Source: Pseudomonas mediterranea CFBP 5447
GTDB taxonomy: Bacteria; Pseudomonadota; Gammaproteobacteria; Pseudomonadales; Pseudomonadaceae
Direction: 5' to 3'
Assembly (NCBI RefSeq): GCF_000774145.1
Contig: NZ_KN322985.1
Span: 209,910 to 273,909, forward strand
DNA length: 64,000 bases
Part shown: piece by piece, positions 35,035-44,009 of the stretch
Position numbering within the stretch: position 1 is the stretch's first letter
Layout: each line of letters starts with the position of its first letter
The notes under the pieces: model-generated
Databases searched by the model: none
Seen by the model: the letters and a program-made list of their open reading frames with translations, nothing else
Told to the model about the DNA's origin: nothing
Translations under genes and position numbers: made by a program

Positions 35035-35907
35035 TTATTTCGGTTTCTGGACCGGCTTGGTGCCGCCCAGGTGTTTTGCCCCGCCACTGGCGATCAGCTC
35101 CGCCAGCTCGGAAACGTCCAGCAAGGCGCACATGTGCTCGATCACCGTACCCGCCAGCCATGGCCGTTGCCCTCGATGGCTGCGCCACTTGATCTCGCTC
35201 GGGTCCAGGCGCAGCGAACGGCTGACCTGGTGCACCGCCAATCCCCACTCGTAACCTTGTACCGAAATCACGTATTGCAGGCCCTGGCGAAAATCATCGC
35301 GATAACGGTCCGGCATCACCCAGCGCGCCGTATCCAGTACCTTCAGGTTGCCGGCCTGGCTCGGCAGGATCCCGAGGAACCAATCCGGCTGGCCAAACAA
35401 CGGCGTCAATTCGTGCCCGGCCAGGGAGTAAATCGATCCCAGGCATACCAGCGGCACCGCCAGGGTCAACCCGGCCACATCGAACAACAGGCACTCGAAC
35501 GGCTCCGCGGCCCAGGCCGGACGGTCGTCGGTTTCCACCGGCGGCGGCGTGTTGCTCGGTGGCAGATGGACTTCCACCACTGGCGTCACCAGGCCCTGCA
35601 ACAACGGTGCAACGGTGGAAACCGCCGCCAGCACCGGCGCAGGCGCCTCCATGACTTTCATCGGTGGCCTGGCGACCGGTGCTTCCACCGCTGCGGCAAC
35701 CACTGACTTGCGTGCATCACGGGCCTGCTCTTCGAGCACGGCCGCCTGAAACTCATCCAGCACACCTTCGGCTTCGACGGACGCGGGCAAAGCCTCGGGC
35801 ACGCTCGGTTCCGGTGGCAATTCTTCGGTCGCCTCCTGCAACAGCCCATCCAGGTAGGACTGCAAGGCCATTTGCGGACGCGAGGTTGTCTTGATCGGGC
35901 GGTTCAT
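35035..35907 (-). CDS. CheW-domain protein, ParP-like array positioning factor
   Basis: The 290-residue protein has an N-terminal helix (MALQSYLDGLLQEA), a long Pro/Ala/Glu-rich spacer (about 25-140) and a C-terminal CheW-like domain (about 145-285) beginning FECLLFDVAGLTLAVPLVCL. Together with the adjacent ParA-type ATPase this is the ParP/ParC arrangement known from Vibrio, where ParP tethers CheA arrays at the cell pole. The start at 35907 is preferred over 35925; neither has a strong ribosome-binding site. Confidence 0.85.
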   Translation of the reverse strand: MNRPIKTTSRPQMALQSYLDGLLQEATEELPPEPSVPEALPASVEAEGVLDEFQAAVLEEQARDARKSVVAAAVEAPVARPPMKVMEAPAPVLAAVSTVAPLLQGLVTPVVEVHLPPSNTPPPVETDDRPAWAAEPFECLLFDVAGLTLAVPLVCLGSIYSLAGHELTPLFGQPDWFLGILPSQAGNLKVLDTARWVMPDRYRDDFRQGLQYVISVQGYEWGLAVHQVSRSLRLDPSEIKWRSHRGQRPWLAGTVIEHMCALLDVSELAELIASGGAKHLGGTKPVQKPK

Positions 35908-35987
35908 GAAAACAGTGCACCGCATATGAACGTTATCGGCATGAGTGCCATCAGACTTGAGCCTGCAGAGCGTTTGGAAGCGTTCAA

Positions 35988-36779
35988 TCAGGCCACCTGC
36001 TGAGGAACAAGCTGCTGGGCCAGCAGGTGCTTGAGCAACGCCCGGTAGGCCAGAACGCCACGGCTCTTGCCATCGAACTGGGAAGGCGTCACACCGGCTC
36101 GGCTGGCATCGCGCAAACGCGTGTCGACCGGGATGTAGCCCTGCCAGATTTCATCCGGGTACATGTCCCGCAATACGCGCAACGTTCCCATGGACGCTTG
36201 GGTACGGCGGTCGAACAAGGTCGGCACGATGTTGAACGGCAGCGACTGTTTGCGTGAGCGGTTGACCATCGCCAGGGTATTGACCATCCGCTCCAGCCCC
36301 TTCACCGCCAGGTGCTCGGTCTGCACCGGGATCACCAGTTGCTGACTGGCCGCCAAGGCATTGACCATCAACAAGCCCAGCAGCGGCGGACTGTCGATGA
36401 TCGCGTAATCGAAATCCTGCCACAGCTGCGCCAGACTCTTGGCGATCACCAGGCCCAAACCGCCCTGCCCCGGCGACTGCCGCTCCAGGGTGGCCAGCGC
36501 GGTGCTCGACGGCAACAGCGAAATCCGCTCGTCGCTGGTGGACAGCAGCAATTGCCCCGGCAAGCCCTCGGGCACATTGCCCCGATGCAGGAACAAGTCG
36601 TAGTTGCTGTGCTCCAGGCTATCGGGATCGTAGCCGAAATAGCTGGTCATCGAGCCATGGGGGTCCAGGTCGACGAGGACCACACGCTTGCCCGCCTCGG
36701 CCAGTAATCCGGCTAAAGCGATGGAAGAAGTGGTTTTACCCACCCCACCTTTTTGATTGGCAACTGCCCAGACTCTCAT
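35988..36779 (-). CDS. ParA-family ATPase, ParC-like
   Basis: The 263-residue ATPase has a deviant Walker A KGGVGKTT (10-17), the ParA box VLVDLDPHGSMT and Walker B YAIIDSPPLLG. It sits between motD and the ParP-like CheW gene, so it is more likely the polar chemotaxis-array positioning ATPase (ParC) than a chromosome partitioning ParA; there is no parB or parS nearby. Confidence 0.9.
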   Translation of the reverse strand: MRVWAVANQKGGVGKTTSSIALAGLLAEAGKRVVLVDLDPHGSMTSYFGYDPDSLEHSNYDLFLHRGNVPEGLPGQLLLSTSDERISLLPSSTALATLERQSPGQGGLGLVIAKSLAQLWQDFDYAIIDSPPLLGLLMVNALAASQQLVIPVQTEHLAVKGLERMVNTLAMVNRSRKQSLPFNIVPTLFDRRTQASMGTLRVLRDMYPDEIWQGYIPVDTRLRDASRAGVTPSQFDGKSRGVLAYRALLKHLLAQQLVPQQVA

Positions 36780-36828
36780 TCGGATCGTTCCTCCCGGCCG
36801 AAACAGGCTCGACCGAGAAATAGCTCGG

Positions 36829-37713
36829 TTATAAAGCGGGTGACGGAGAATTGACGGCGCTCTGTCTTCCCGGTGTCTTGACCGGGGTCGGTGCAGTTTG
36901 TGTGCCAGCCCGCTTCAATGCGGCATCCGGCTTTGCATTGGCCGTGCCGGTACCGGTCAGGCTGCGGCGTACATCGAGGTTGCGCGACACCACCAGTACT
37001 ACGCGCCGATTTTTCGCCCGCCCTTCGACAGTGGCGTTGTTGGCCACCGGTTGGAACTCACCATACCCCACCGACGCCAGGCGCCCGGGGTTCACACCTT
37101 GCATCGCAAGCATACGGACGATGCTCGCCGAGCGGGCCGAAGACAGCTCCCAGTTGGTCGGATACTGCGCGGTGCGAATCGGCTGGTCGTCCGTGAACCC
37201 CTCCACATGGATCGGGTTGTCGAACGGTTTCAGGATCGCGGCCACCTTGTCGATGATGTTGAACGCCATGTCACTGGGCATGGCGTCGCCGCTGCCGAAC
37301 AACAGACTGGAGTTGAGTTCGATCTCTACCCACAGCTCGTTGCCGCGCACGGTCATCTGGTTGGAGCTGATCAGGTCGCCGAAGGCCGCGCTGATGTCAT
37401 CGGCGATGCTTTTCAACGGATCGCTGCCACCGGCAATGCCAGCATCGACCTGTTCGGCGTCGCGGACCAACGGCTTGGCCGGTGTGGTCGTCTTGGGCCG
37501 CTCGTCGCCGATGGGAATCGGCTTGAGGGCGCGGTCCGAGTCGGTAAAGACGCCGATCAACGCCTCGGAGATGACCTTGTATTTACCCTCGTTGACCGAG
37601 GAGATCGAATACATGACCACGAAAAAGGCGAACAGCAATGTGATGAAGTCGGCGTAGGAGACCAGCCAACGTTCATGATTGACGTGCTCTTCATGATGCC
37701 TGCGACGCGCCAT
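36829..37713 (-). CDS. motD: Flagellar motor stator protein MotD
   Basis: The 294-residue MotB-family protein has one membrane helix (about 16-38) with the proton-binding aspartate D22 in SYADFITLLFAFFVVMYS, then an OmpA-like peptidoglycan-binding domain (about 130-250) with VEGFTDDQPI and ELSSARSASIVRML. The tail is Ala/Pro-rich. It forms the MotCD stator with the upstream gene; the gap to motC is 15 bases. Confidence 0.94.
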   Translation of the reverse strand: MARRRHHEEHVNHERWLVSYADFITLLFAFFVVMYSISSVNEGKYKVISEALIGVFTDSDRALKPIPIGDERPKTTTPAKPLVRDAEQVDAGIAGGSDPLKSIADDISAAFGDLISSNQMTVRGNELWVEIELNSSLLFGSGDAMPSDMAFNIIDKVAAILKPFDNPIHVEGFTDDQPIRTAQYPTNWELSSARSASIVRMLAMQGVNPGRLASVGYGEFQPVANNATVEGRAKNRRVVLVVSRNLDVRRSLTGTGTANAKPDAALKRAGTQTAPTPVKTPGRQSAVNSPSPAL

Positions 37714-37728
37714 GGTCCATTACTCCCA

Positions 37729-38469
37729 TTAGTCCATGAAGCCCTGGAGCTTCAATTCAATGGAGCGCGGGTTTTCACCTTCGGCGATCGACAGGATTCC
37801 TTCCAGCAACATTTCGCGATAACGCGACTGGCGCAAGGCAATGGACTTGAGTTTGGCGGCAATCGGCAACAACACCAGGTTGGCACTCGCCACGCCATAG
37901 ATGGTAGCGACGAACGCCACGGCGATGCCGCTACCCAGCTGCGAGGGGTCGGCCAGGTTGCCCATCACATGGATCAGGCCCATCACCGCACCAATGATGC
38001 CGATGGTCGGCGCGTAACCGCCCATGCTTTCGAAAACCTTGGCCGCTTCGATGTCGCGGCTTTCCTGGGTGTAGAAATCCACTTCCAGGATGCTGCGGAT
38101 GGCTTCCGGCTCGGCGCCGTCCACCAGCAACTGCAGGCCTTTTCGCGAGTAGTTGTCCGGTTCGGCATCGGCCACGCCTTCCAGGCCGAGCAGGCCTTCC
38201 TTGCGGGCGGTCAGGCTCCAGTTCACCACGCGGTCGATACCGCCGGCGAGGTCGACCCGTGGCGGAAACAGAATCCAGACCAGCACCTGTATGGCGCGCT
38301 TGAACGCACTCATGGGCGACTGCAGCAGCGCGGCACCGATGGTGCCGCCGAGCACGATCAGCGCGGCCGGGCCGTTGGCCAGGGCGCCGAGATGACCGCC
38401 TTCCAGATAGTTGCCACCAATGATGGCGACGAACGCCATGATGATGCCGATCAGGCTGAGGACATCCAT
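37729..38469 (-). CDS. motC: Flagellar motor stator protein MotC
   Basis: The 246-residue MotA-family protein has four membrane helices and a cytoplasmic loop with the torque-relevant charged region. [19 protein letters not shown] forms the first helix. The start is the ATG at 38469, overlapping the cheB TAA by one base (TAATG); a GTG at 38478 is also possible. It is downstream of cheB and upstream of motD in one operon. Confidence 0.94.
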   Translation of the reverse strand: MDVLSLIGIIMAFVAIIGGNYLEGGHLGALANGPAALIVLGGTIGAALLQSPMSAFKRAIQVLVWILFPPRVDLAGGIDRVVNWSLTARKEGLLGLEGVADAEPDNYSRKGLQLLVDGAEPEAIRSILEVDFYTQESRDIEAAKVFESMGGYAPTIGIIGAVMGLIHVMGNLADPSQLGSGIAVAFVATIYGVASANLVLLPIAAKLKSIALRQSRYREMLLEGILSIAEGENPRSIELKLQGFMD

Positions 38470-39605
38470 TACAGGCACGCCTCGACCAGGTTCTTACCAA
38501 TGTCGTCCAGCCCATACACCGCATCGGCCAGGTCGGCTTTGACGATCGCCATCGGCATGCCGTAGATCACACAACTGGCTTCGTCCTGGGCCCAGATCGC
38601 ACTGCCGCCCTGCTTGAGCAGGCGCGCGCCTTCGCGACCGTCGGCGCCCATGCCGGTCAATACCACCGCCAGAACTTTGTCACCGTAGGATTTGGCTGCG
38701 GAACCGAAGGTAATGTCCACACAGGGCTTGTAGTTCAGGCGCTCGTCGCCCGGGAGGATTTTCACCGCGCCGCGACCGTCGACCATCATCTGTTTGCCAC
38801 CCGGGGCCAGCAACGCCAGGCCCGGCCGCAGGATATCGCCGTCCTCGGCTTCCTTGACGCTGATATTGCAGAGCTTGTCCAGGCGCTCGGCGAACGCCTT
38901 GGTGAAGGCAGCGGGCATATGCTGGATCAACACGATGGGGGCCGGGAAATTGGCCGGCAACTGGGTCAAGACCCGTTGCAGCGCCACCGGACCACCGGTG
39001 GACGTGCCGATGGCAACCAGCTTGTAGGCCTTGCGCTTGGGTGCCGGCGATGAGGCACTCGCCGAGGCCGAGGCCGGAGCCGGACGAGCAGGTGCAGGGG
39101 CCGGCGCACTGCGTACCGGGGGCGGATTGAAGCTGCCCGACGATGACGCAGGACTCGGTGCGGCCACAGGCGCGGGAGCCGGCGGAGTGTAGGCACTCAC
39201 GCGGCGGTTGCTGCGGGAAATGCTGTGGACCTTCTCGCACAGCAACTGCCGGACCTTGTCGGGGTTGCGCGAGATGTCCTCGAAGTTCTTCGGCAGGAAA
39301 TCCACCGCCCCGGCGTCCAGCGCGTCGAGGGTGACACGGGCGCCTTCGTGGGTCAGGGAGGAAAACATCAATACCGGAGTCGGGCAGCGCTGCATGATAT
39401 GCCGCACGGCCGTGATGCCGTCCATCATCGGCATCTCGTAGTCCATGGTGATCACATCCGGCTTGAGTGCCAGAGCCTGATCGATTGCCTCTTTGCCGTT
39501 GGTCGCGGTACCGACCACTTGAATCGTCGTGTCCGCCGAGAGAATTTCCGAGACGCGGCGGCGGAAGAACCCCGAATCGTCCACCACCAGGACTTTAACT
39601 ACCAT
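38469..39605 (-). CDS. cheB: Chemotaxis methylesterase/response regulator CheB
   Basis: The 378-residue protein has an N-terminal receiver with acidic pocket D9/D10 and phospho-acceptor D55 (VITMDYEMP). A Pro/Ser/Ala-rich linker (about 140-185) leads to a C-terminal methylesterase domain with the catalytic Ser in AIGTSTGGP, His in IQHMP and Asp in GMGADGREG. It demethylates and deamidates receptors for adaptation. ATG at 39605, four codons before the first receiver strand; an ATG at 39611 is an alternative. Confidence 0.95.
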   Translation of the reverse strand: MVVKVLVVDDSGFFRRRVSEILSADTTIQVVGTATNGKEAIDQALALKPDVITMDYEMPMMDGITAVRHIMQRCPTPVLMFSSLTHEGARVTLDALDAGAVDFLPKNFEDISRNPDKVRQLLCEKVHSISRSNRRVSAYTPPAPAPVAAPSPASSSGSFNPPPVRSAPAPAPARPAPASASASASSPAPKRKAYKLVAIGTSTGGPVALQRVLTQLPANFPAPIVLIQHMPAAFTKAFAERLDKLCNISVKEAEDGDILRPGLALLAPGGKQMMVDGRGAVKILPGDERLNYKPCVDITFGSAAKSYGDKVLAVVLTGMGADGREGARLLKQGGSAIWAQDEASCVIYGMPMAIVKADLADAVYGLDDIGKNLVEACL

Positions 39606-39653
39606 AAACACTCCGTTAGACGAGGCGCGGCACTGGGCCGCGCCCCTCCAGAA

Positions 39654-41948
39654 TCAAATACGCCGCGCGGCGTAACGCTTGAGCATGCTCGGTACATCGA
39701 GGATCAGCGCGATGCGGCCGTCGCCGGTGATGGTGGCGCCGGACATGCCCGGGGTGCCTTGGAGCATCTTGCCCAGCGGCTTGATGACCACTTCTTCCTG
39801 GCCCACGAGCTGGTCGACGACGAAGCCGATCCGCTGGGTGCCCACCGAAAGGATCACCACGTGGCCCTCGCCCTGCTCCACATGCGCCGCGGAGCTGACC
39901 AGCCAGCGCTTGAGGTAGAACAACGGCAGTGCCTTGTCCCGCACGATCACCACTTCCTGGCCGTCCACCACGTTGGTGCGCGACAGGTCGAGATGGAAGA
40001 TCTCGTTGACGTTGACCAGCGGGAACGCGAACGCCTGGTTGCCGAGCATCACCATCAGGGTCGGCATGATCGCCAGGGTCAGCGGGACCTTGATGAGGAT
40101 CTTCGAGCCCGATCCCTTGACCGAGTGAATGTTGATCGAACCGTTGAGCTGGGAAATCTTGGTTTTCACCACGTCCATGCCCACGCCACGACCCGATACG
40201 TCGGAAATCTCGGTCTTGGTCGAGAAGCCGGGGGCGAAGATCAGGTTGTAGCACTCGGTATCGCTCAAGCGGTCGGCAGCGTCCTTGTCCATCACGCCGC
40301 GCTTGACGGCGATGGCACGCAGCACTTCGGGGTCCATGCCTTTGCCATCATCGGAGATCGACAGCAGGATATGATCGCCCTCCTGCTCGGCGGCCAGGAT
40401 CACCTTGCCGCTACGGACCTTGCCCGCGGCTTCGCGCTCTTCCGGCGACTCAATGCCGTGGTCGACTGCGTTGCGCACCAAGTGGACCAGCGGGTCGGCC
40501 AGGGCCTCGACGAGGTTCTTGTCGAGGTCGGTATCTTCACCCACCAGTTCCAGGTTGATTTCTTTCTTGAGCTGGCGAGCCAGGTCACGTACCAGGCGCG
40601 GGAAGCGCCCGAAAACTTTCTTGATCGGCTGCATCCGGGTCTTCATGACCGCGGTCTGCAGATCGGCCGTGACCACGTCGAGGTTCGACACGGCCTTGGA
40701 CATGGCTTCGTCCTGGCTGTTGAGGCCCAGGCGCACCAGACGGTTACGCACCAGCACCAGTTCGCCGACCATGTTCATGATCTCGTCCAGGCGCGCAGTG
40801 TCGACCCGAACGGTGGTTTCGGCTTCACTGGTCGGCTTTTCCGCCGGTGCAGATGCCGCGGCCGGGGCACGGGCAGGCGCGGGCGTAGCGGCCGCCGCTG
40901 CAGGCTTGGGTGCGGGTGCCGGTGTTTCGGCCTTGGGTTCCGGTGCCTTGGCGGCGGCTTTTGGCGCAGCCTTGGCGGCCGGTGCGGCAGTTGGCGCAGC
41001 AGAGGCGGCGCCGACTTCGCTGAACTTGCCTTTGCCGTGCAGATCGTCGAGCAGCGATTCGAATTCCTGATCGGTGATCAGGTCGCTGCCGGCCGCTGCG
41101 GCGGCAGGCTTGTTCGGAGCCGGCGTGGAGGCAATGGCCGACTCCAGGGCGTCAACGGCGAAAGTCCCCTTGCCATGCAACTGATCGAGCAAGGCTTCGA
41201 ATTCATCGTCGGTGATGTCGGAGCTATCGCCCGCGGCTTTCGGCGCGGCTGGCGCTGCCGGCGGGACAACCGCATCGACAGCGAACTGGCCTTTGCCATG
41301 CAGTTGATCGAGCAGCGACTCGAACTCCGCATCGGTGATTTCATCGCTGGCCGCGCCAGTATCGGCGGGCGCAGTCGCTACCGGAGCCTGGGTCTGAGTC
41401 TGGGCTTCGGCCTTGACGGCACTCAGGGAGTCCAGCAGTTGTTCGAATTCGTTATCGGTGATATCGCCCGACTCCTCGGCGGCCGATTCCTCGGCGGCCG
41501 GCTCCTCGACAACGGGTTCTTCAACCGCGGTCTCGACCGGAGCGGCTTCGTCAGCCGATTGCGGCTCGGCCAGGCGCGACAGCGCAGCGAGCAACTCAGG
41601 GGTGGCAGCGGTGATCGGCGAACGATCACGCACCTCGCTGAACATGCTGTTGACCGCGTCCAGCGCTTCCAGCACCACGTCCATCAATTCCGAATCCACG
41701 CGACGCTCACCCTTGCGCAGGATGTCGAACACGTTCTCGGCAATGTGGCAGCACTCCACCAGCTCGTTGAGCTGAAGGAAGCCGGCGCCTCCTTTTACAG
41801 TGTGGAAACCGCGAAAGATTGCATTGAGCAGATCCGCATCATCCGGCCGGCTTTCCAGCTCGACCAATTGCTCGGACAGTTGCTCTAGAATCTCGCCGGC
41901 CTCAACCAGGAAATCCTGAAGGATCTCTTCATCGGCGCCGAAGCTCAT
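39654..41948 (-). CDS. cheA: Chemotaxis histidine kinase CheA
   Basis: The 764-residue kinase starts with an Hpt domain (phospho-histidine H49 in FHTVKGGAGFLQL). It then carries four copies of a motif built on ITDxEFExLLDxLHGKG (near residues 163, 204, 245 and 291; the first lacks HGKG), and an Ala/Pro-rich linker (about 311-385). The dimerisation domain begins VDTARLDEIMNMVGEL, the ATPase has LVHLVRNAVDHGIE and GRGVGMDVV, and a CheW-like domain ends the protein. It phosphorylates CheY and CheB. The repeats lie where CheA proteins of ParC/ParP species carry their localisation region. Confidence 0.96.
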   Translation of the reverse strand: MSFGADEEILQDFLVEAGEILEQLSEQLVELESRPDDADLLNAIFRGFHTVKGGAGFLQLNELVECCHIAENVFDILRKGERRVDSELMDVVLEALDAVNSMFSEVRDRSPITAATPELLAALSRLAEPQSADEAAPVETAVEEPVVEEPAAEESAAEESGDITDNEFEQLLDSLSAVKAEAQTQTQAPVATAPADTGAASDEITDAEFESLLDQLHGKGQFAVDAVVPPAAPAAPKAAGDSSDITDDEFEALLDQLHGKGTFAVDALESAIASTPAPNKPAAAAAGSDLITDQEFESLLDDLHGKGKFSEVGAASAAPTAAPAAKAAPKAAAKAPEPKAETPAPAPKPAAAAATPAPARAPAAASAPAEKPTSEAETTVRVDTARLDEIMNMVGELVLVRNRLVRLGLNSQDEAMSKAVSNLDVVTADLQTAVMKTRMQPIKKVFGRFPRLVRDLARQLKKEINLELVGEDTDLDKNLVEALADPLVHLVRNAVDHGIESPEEREAAGKVRSGKVILAAEQEGDHILLSISDDGKGMDPEVLRAIAVKRGVMDKDAADRLSDTECYNLIFAPGFSTKTEISDVSGRGVGMDVVKTKISQLNGSINIHSVKGSGSKILIKVPLTLAIMPTLMVMLGNQAFAFPLVNVNEIFHLDLSRTNVVDGQEVVIVRDKALPLFYLKRWLVSSAAHVEQGEGHVVILSVGTQRIGFVVDQLVGQEEVVIKPLGKMLQGTPGMSGATITGDGRIALILDVPSMLKRYAARRI

Positions 41949-41972
41949 TAATGGGGTGCTCCTAAAACAGGG

Positions 41973-42761
41973 CTAAAATCCAAGGCTGGACAGCAAATCG
42001 TCCACATCGTCCTGACCGGACATAACGTCTTCTCTTTTATCGGCATGAATTTGCGGACCTTCACCCTGAGAGAGATGTTTTTGTGGATCTTTTTCGGCAA
42101 GCATCGCTTCACGGTCGTGTTCGATGCCCGCAAAGCGGTCGACCTGGCTGGCCATCAACACCAGTTTGAGCAGATTGCCTTCGACTTCGGTGACCAATTG
42201 GGTGACGCGCTTGATCACCTGGCCGGTCAGGTCCTGGTAGTCCTGGGCCAGCAGAATATCGTTGAGGTTGCTCGCGACCGCACGGTTATCGGTGCTGCTG
42301 CGTGTCAGAAAACCGTCGACCCGACGCGCCAGGTCGCGGAATTCTTCCGCGCCGACTTCACGACGCATGAAACGGCCCCAGTCGGCGCTCAAGGCCTGGG
42401 CTTCATCGCCAAGGCCATTGACCAGCGGCGTGGCGCTTTCCACCAGGTCCATGGTGCGGTTGGCGGCGGCCTCGGTCAGCTTGACCACGTAGGACAGCCG
42501 CTCGGTCGCGTCAGTGATCTGCGAGACCTCCTCGGCCTGGGGGGTGTTCGGATCGATCTGGAAGTTGACGATCGCGCTGTGCAATTCACGGGTGAGCTTG
42601 CCGACTTCCTGGTACAGACCACGATCCCGGGTCTGATTGAGCTCGTGGATCATCTGGACTGCATCGCCGAAACGACCTTTTTCAAGGCTGTCGACCAGTT
42701 CGCGGGCATGTTTTTTCAGGGTCGATTCGAAATCGCCCATTGAAGCTTCATTATTCTCCAT
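41973..42761 (-). CDS. cheZ: CheY-P phosphatase CheZ
   Basis: The 262-residue helical protein has the catalytic stretch LLAQDYQDLTGQVIKRV and the CheY-binding C-terminus DDVDDLLSSLGF. It dephosphorylates CheY-P. The N-terminal region DFESTLKKHARELVDSLE is conserved in pseudomonad CheZ. Located between cheY (18 bases upstream) and cheA (24 bases downstream). Confidence 0.95.
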   Translation of the reverse strand: MENNEASMGDFESTLKKHARELVDSLEKGRFGDAVQMIHELNQTRDRGLYQEVGKLTRELHSAIVNFQIDPNTPQAEEVSQITDATERLSYVVKLTEAAANRTMDLVESATPLVNGLGDEAQALSADWGRFMRREVGAEEFRDLARRVDGFLTRSSTDNRAVASNLNDILLAQDYQDLTGQVIKRVTQLVTEVEGNLLKLVLMASQVDRFAGIEHDREAMLAEKDPQKHLSQGEGPQIHADKREDVMSGQDDVDDLLSSLGF

Positions 42762-42779
42762 AGCTCCCCCGTGGCGCCG

Positions 42780-43151
42780 TTAACCGATGCGTTCGAAGAT
42801 CTTTTCGATCTTTTCTTTCAACGCCTGGGCCGTGAAGGGTTTGACCACATAGCCGTTCACACCGGCTTGGGCCGCTTCGATGATCTGCTCGCGCTTGGCT
42901 TCGGCGGTGACCATCAACACAGGAAGGTGCTTGAGTTTTTCATCGGCACGCACATGGCGCAGCAAGTCGATACCGGTCATGCCGGGCATGTTCCAGTCAG
43001 TCACCAGAAAGTCGATGCTCCCGCTGTTGAGAACCGGGATGGCGGTGGTGCCATCGTCGGCCTCGACCGTGTTGGTGAACCCAAGGTCACGCAACAGGTT
43101 TTTTATGATCCGCCGCATCGTTGAAAAGTCATCAACGATGAGGATTTTCAT
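42780..43151 (-). CDS. cheY: Chemotaxis response regulator CheY
   Basis: The 123-residue single-domain receiver begins [20 protein letters not shown]. It has acidic pocket D7/D8, phospho-acceptor D52 ([11 protein letters not shown]), the switch Thr in VTAEA and Lys in YVVKPF. Phospho-CheY binds FliM/FliN at the motor switch. ATG at 43151; codons upstream in frame offer only a TTG. A 114-base gap to fliA suggests a separate or internal promoter, but no clear FliA or RpoN site was found there. Confidence 0.95.
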   Translation of the reverse strand: MKILIVDDFSTMRRIIKNLLRDLGFTNTVEADDGTTAIPVLNSGSIDFLVTDWNMPGMTGIDLLRHVRADEKLKHLPVLMVTAEAKREQIIEAAQAGVNGYVVKPFTAQALKEKIEKIFERIG

Positions 43152-43265
43152 GTTCTTGTCCAATTCGACCTCCAAGCAGTCTTAAACGCGTACAGCACCT
43201 GAACGCGCCATTTCAATCAATCCGGTACAGCATCCGACGACGGTCCGGGGCACCCGAACCGACTA

Positions 43266-44009
43266 TCAGCGCGCTCGCCACTCCCCCAAACGCCCCCGCA
43301 AACGGGCGGCGCACTGGCTGTGTAACTGACTGACCCGCGATTCGCTGACCCCCAGGACCTCACCGATTTCCTTGAGGTTCAGCTCTTCGTCGTAGTACAG
43401 CGCCAAGACCAGTCGCTCACGCTCCGGCAAATTGGCAATCGCATCGGCCAGCGCACTCTGGAAACGTTCGTCTTCCAGATCACGCGCAGGCTCCATGTGA
43501 GTACTCGCGCCATCCTCGTGCAGCCCTTCATGATCGCCGTCCTGCAACAGGTCGTCGAAACTGAACAGACGGCTGCCCAAGGTATCGTTCAAAATCCCGT
43601 AATAATCATCGAGACTCAACTGGAGTTCGGCCGCAACCTCATGATCTTTAGCGTCTCGTCCGGTTTTCGCTTCAATAGCGCGAATGGCGTCACTGACCAT
43701 GCGGGTATTGCGATGCACCGAACGGGGTGCCCAGTCGCCCTTGCGGACTTCGTCGAGCATCGCGCCGCGAATGCGGATGCCGGCGTAGGTCTCGAAACTG
43801 GCGCCCTTGCTGGCATCGTATTTGTTCGCCACTTCGAGCAGGCCGATCATGCCCGCCTGGATCAGGTCCTCGACCTGCACACTGGCCGGCAACCGCGCCA
43901 ACAAGTGATAGGCGATGCGCTTGACCAAGGGCGCATAACGCTCGATCAACTCGTATTGGGCGTCCCGTGCCGATTTCTTGTAGAGGTGGTTGTAACCGCT
44001 GGCTGTCAT
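43266..44009 (-). CDS. fliA: Flagellar sigma factor FliA (sigma-28)
   Basis: The protein of about 247 residues has region 2 (LVKRIAYHLLARLPASVQVE, then DLIQAGMIGLLE), region 3 and region 4 with a helix-turn-helix near the end (LNLKEIGEVLGVSESRVSQL). It directs RNA polymerase to late flagellar and chemotaxis promoters. The ATG at 44009 overlaps the fleN TGA (ATGA), giving tight co-translation. An in-frame start at 44132 would lie inside fleN and is rejected. Confidence 0.95.
   Translation of the reverse strand: MTASGYNHLYKKSARDAQYELIERYAPLVKRIAYHLLARLPASVQVEDLIQAGMIGLLEVANKYDASKGASFETYAGIRIRGAMLDEVRKGDWAPRSVHRNTRMVSDAIRAIEAKTGRDAKDHEVAAELQLSLDDYYGILNDTLGSRLFSFDDLLQDGDHEGLHEDGASTHMEPARDLEDERFQSALADAIANLPERERLVLALYYDEELNLKEIGEVLGVSESRVSQLHSQCAARLRGRLGEWRAR

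Noticed and set aside
35988-36779. Chromosome-partitioning ParA
   Set aside because: No parB or parS nearby; flanked by motD and CheW-domain genes, which fits the chemotaxis ParC type.
39225-41888. An 887-codon plus-strand frame opposite cheA
   Set aside because: Shadow of a GC-rich gene; the Gly/Arg repeats are the reverse complement of the CheA Ala/Pro linker. CheA has all expected domains on the minus strand.
43152-43265. FliA (sigma-28) or sigma-54 promoter ahead of cheY
   Set aside because: A TGGCGCG...GGTGC sequence exists, but the GG-GC spacing is one base too long; no TAAA-N15-GCCGATAA match is seen.
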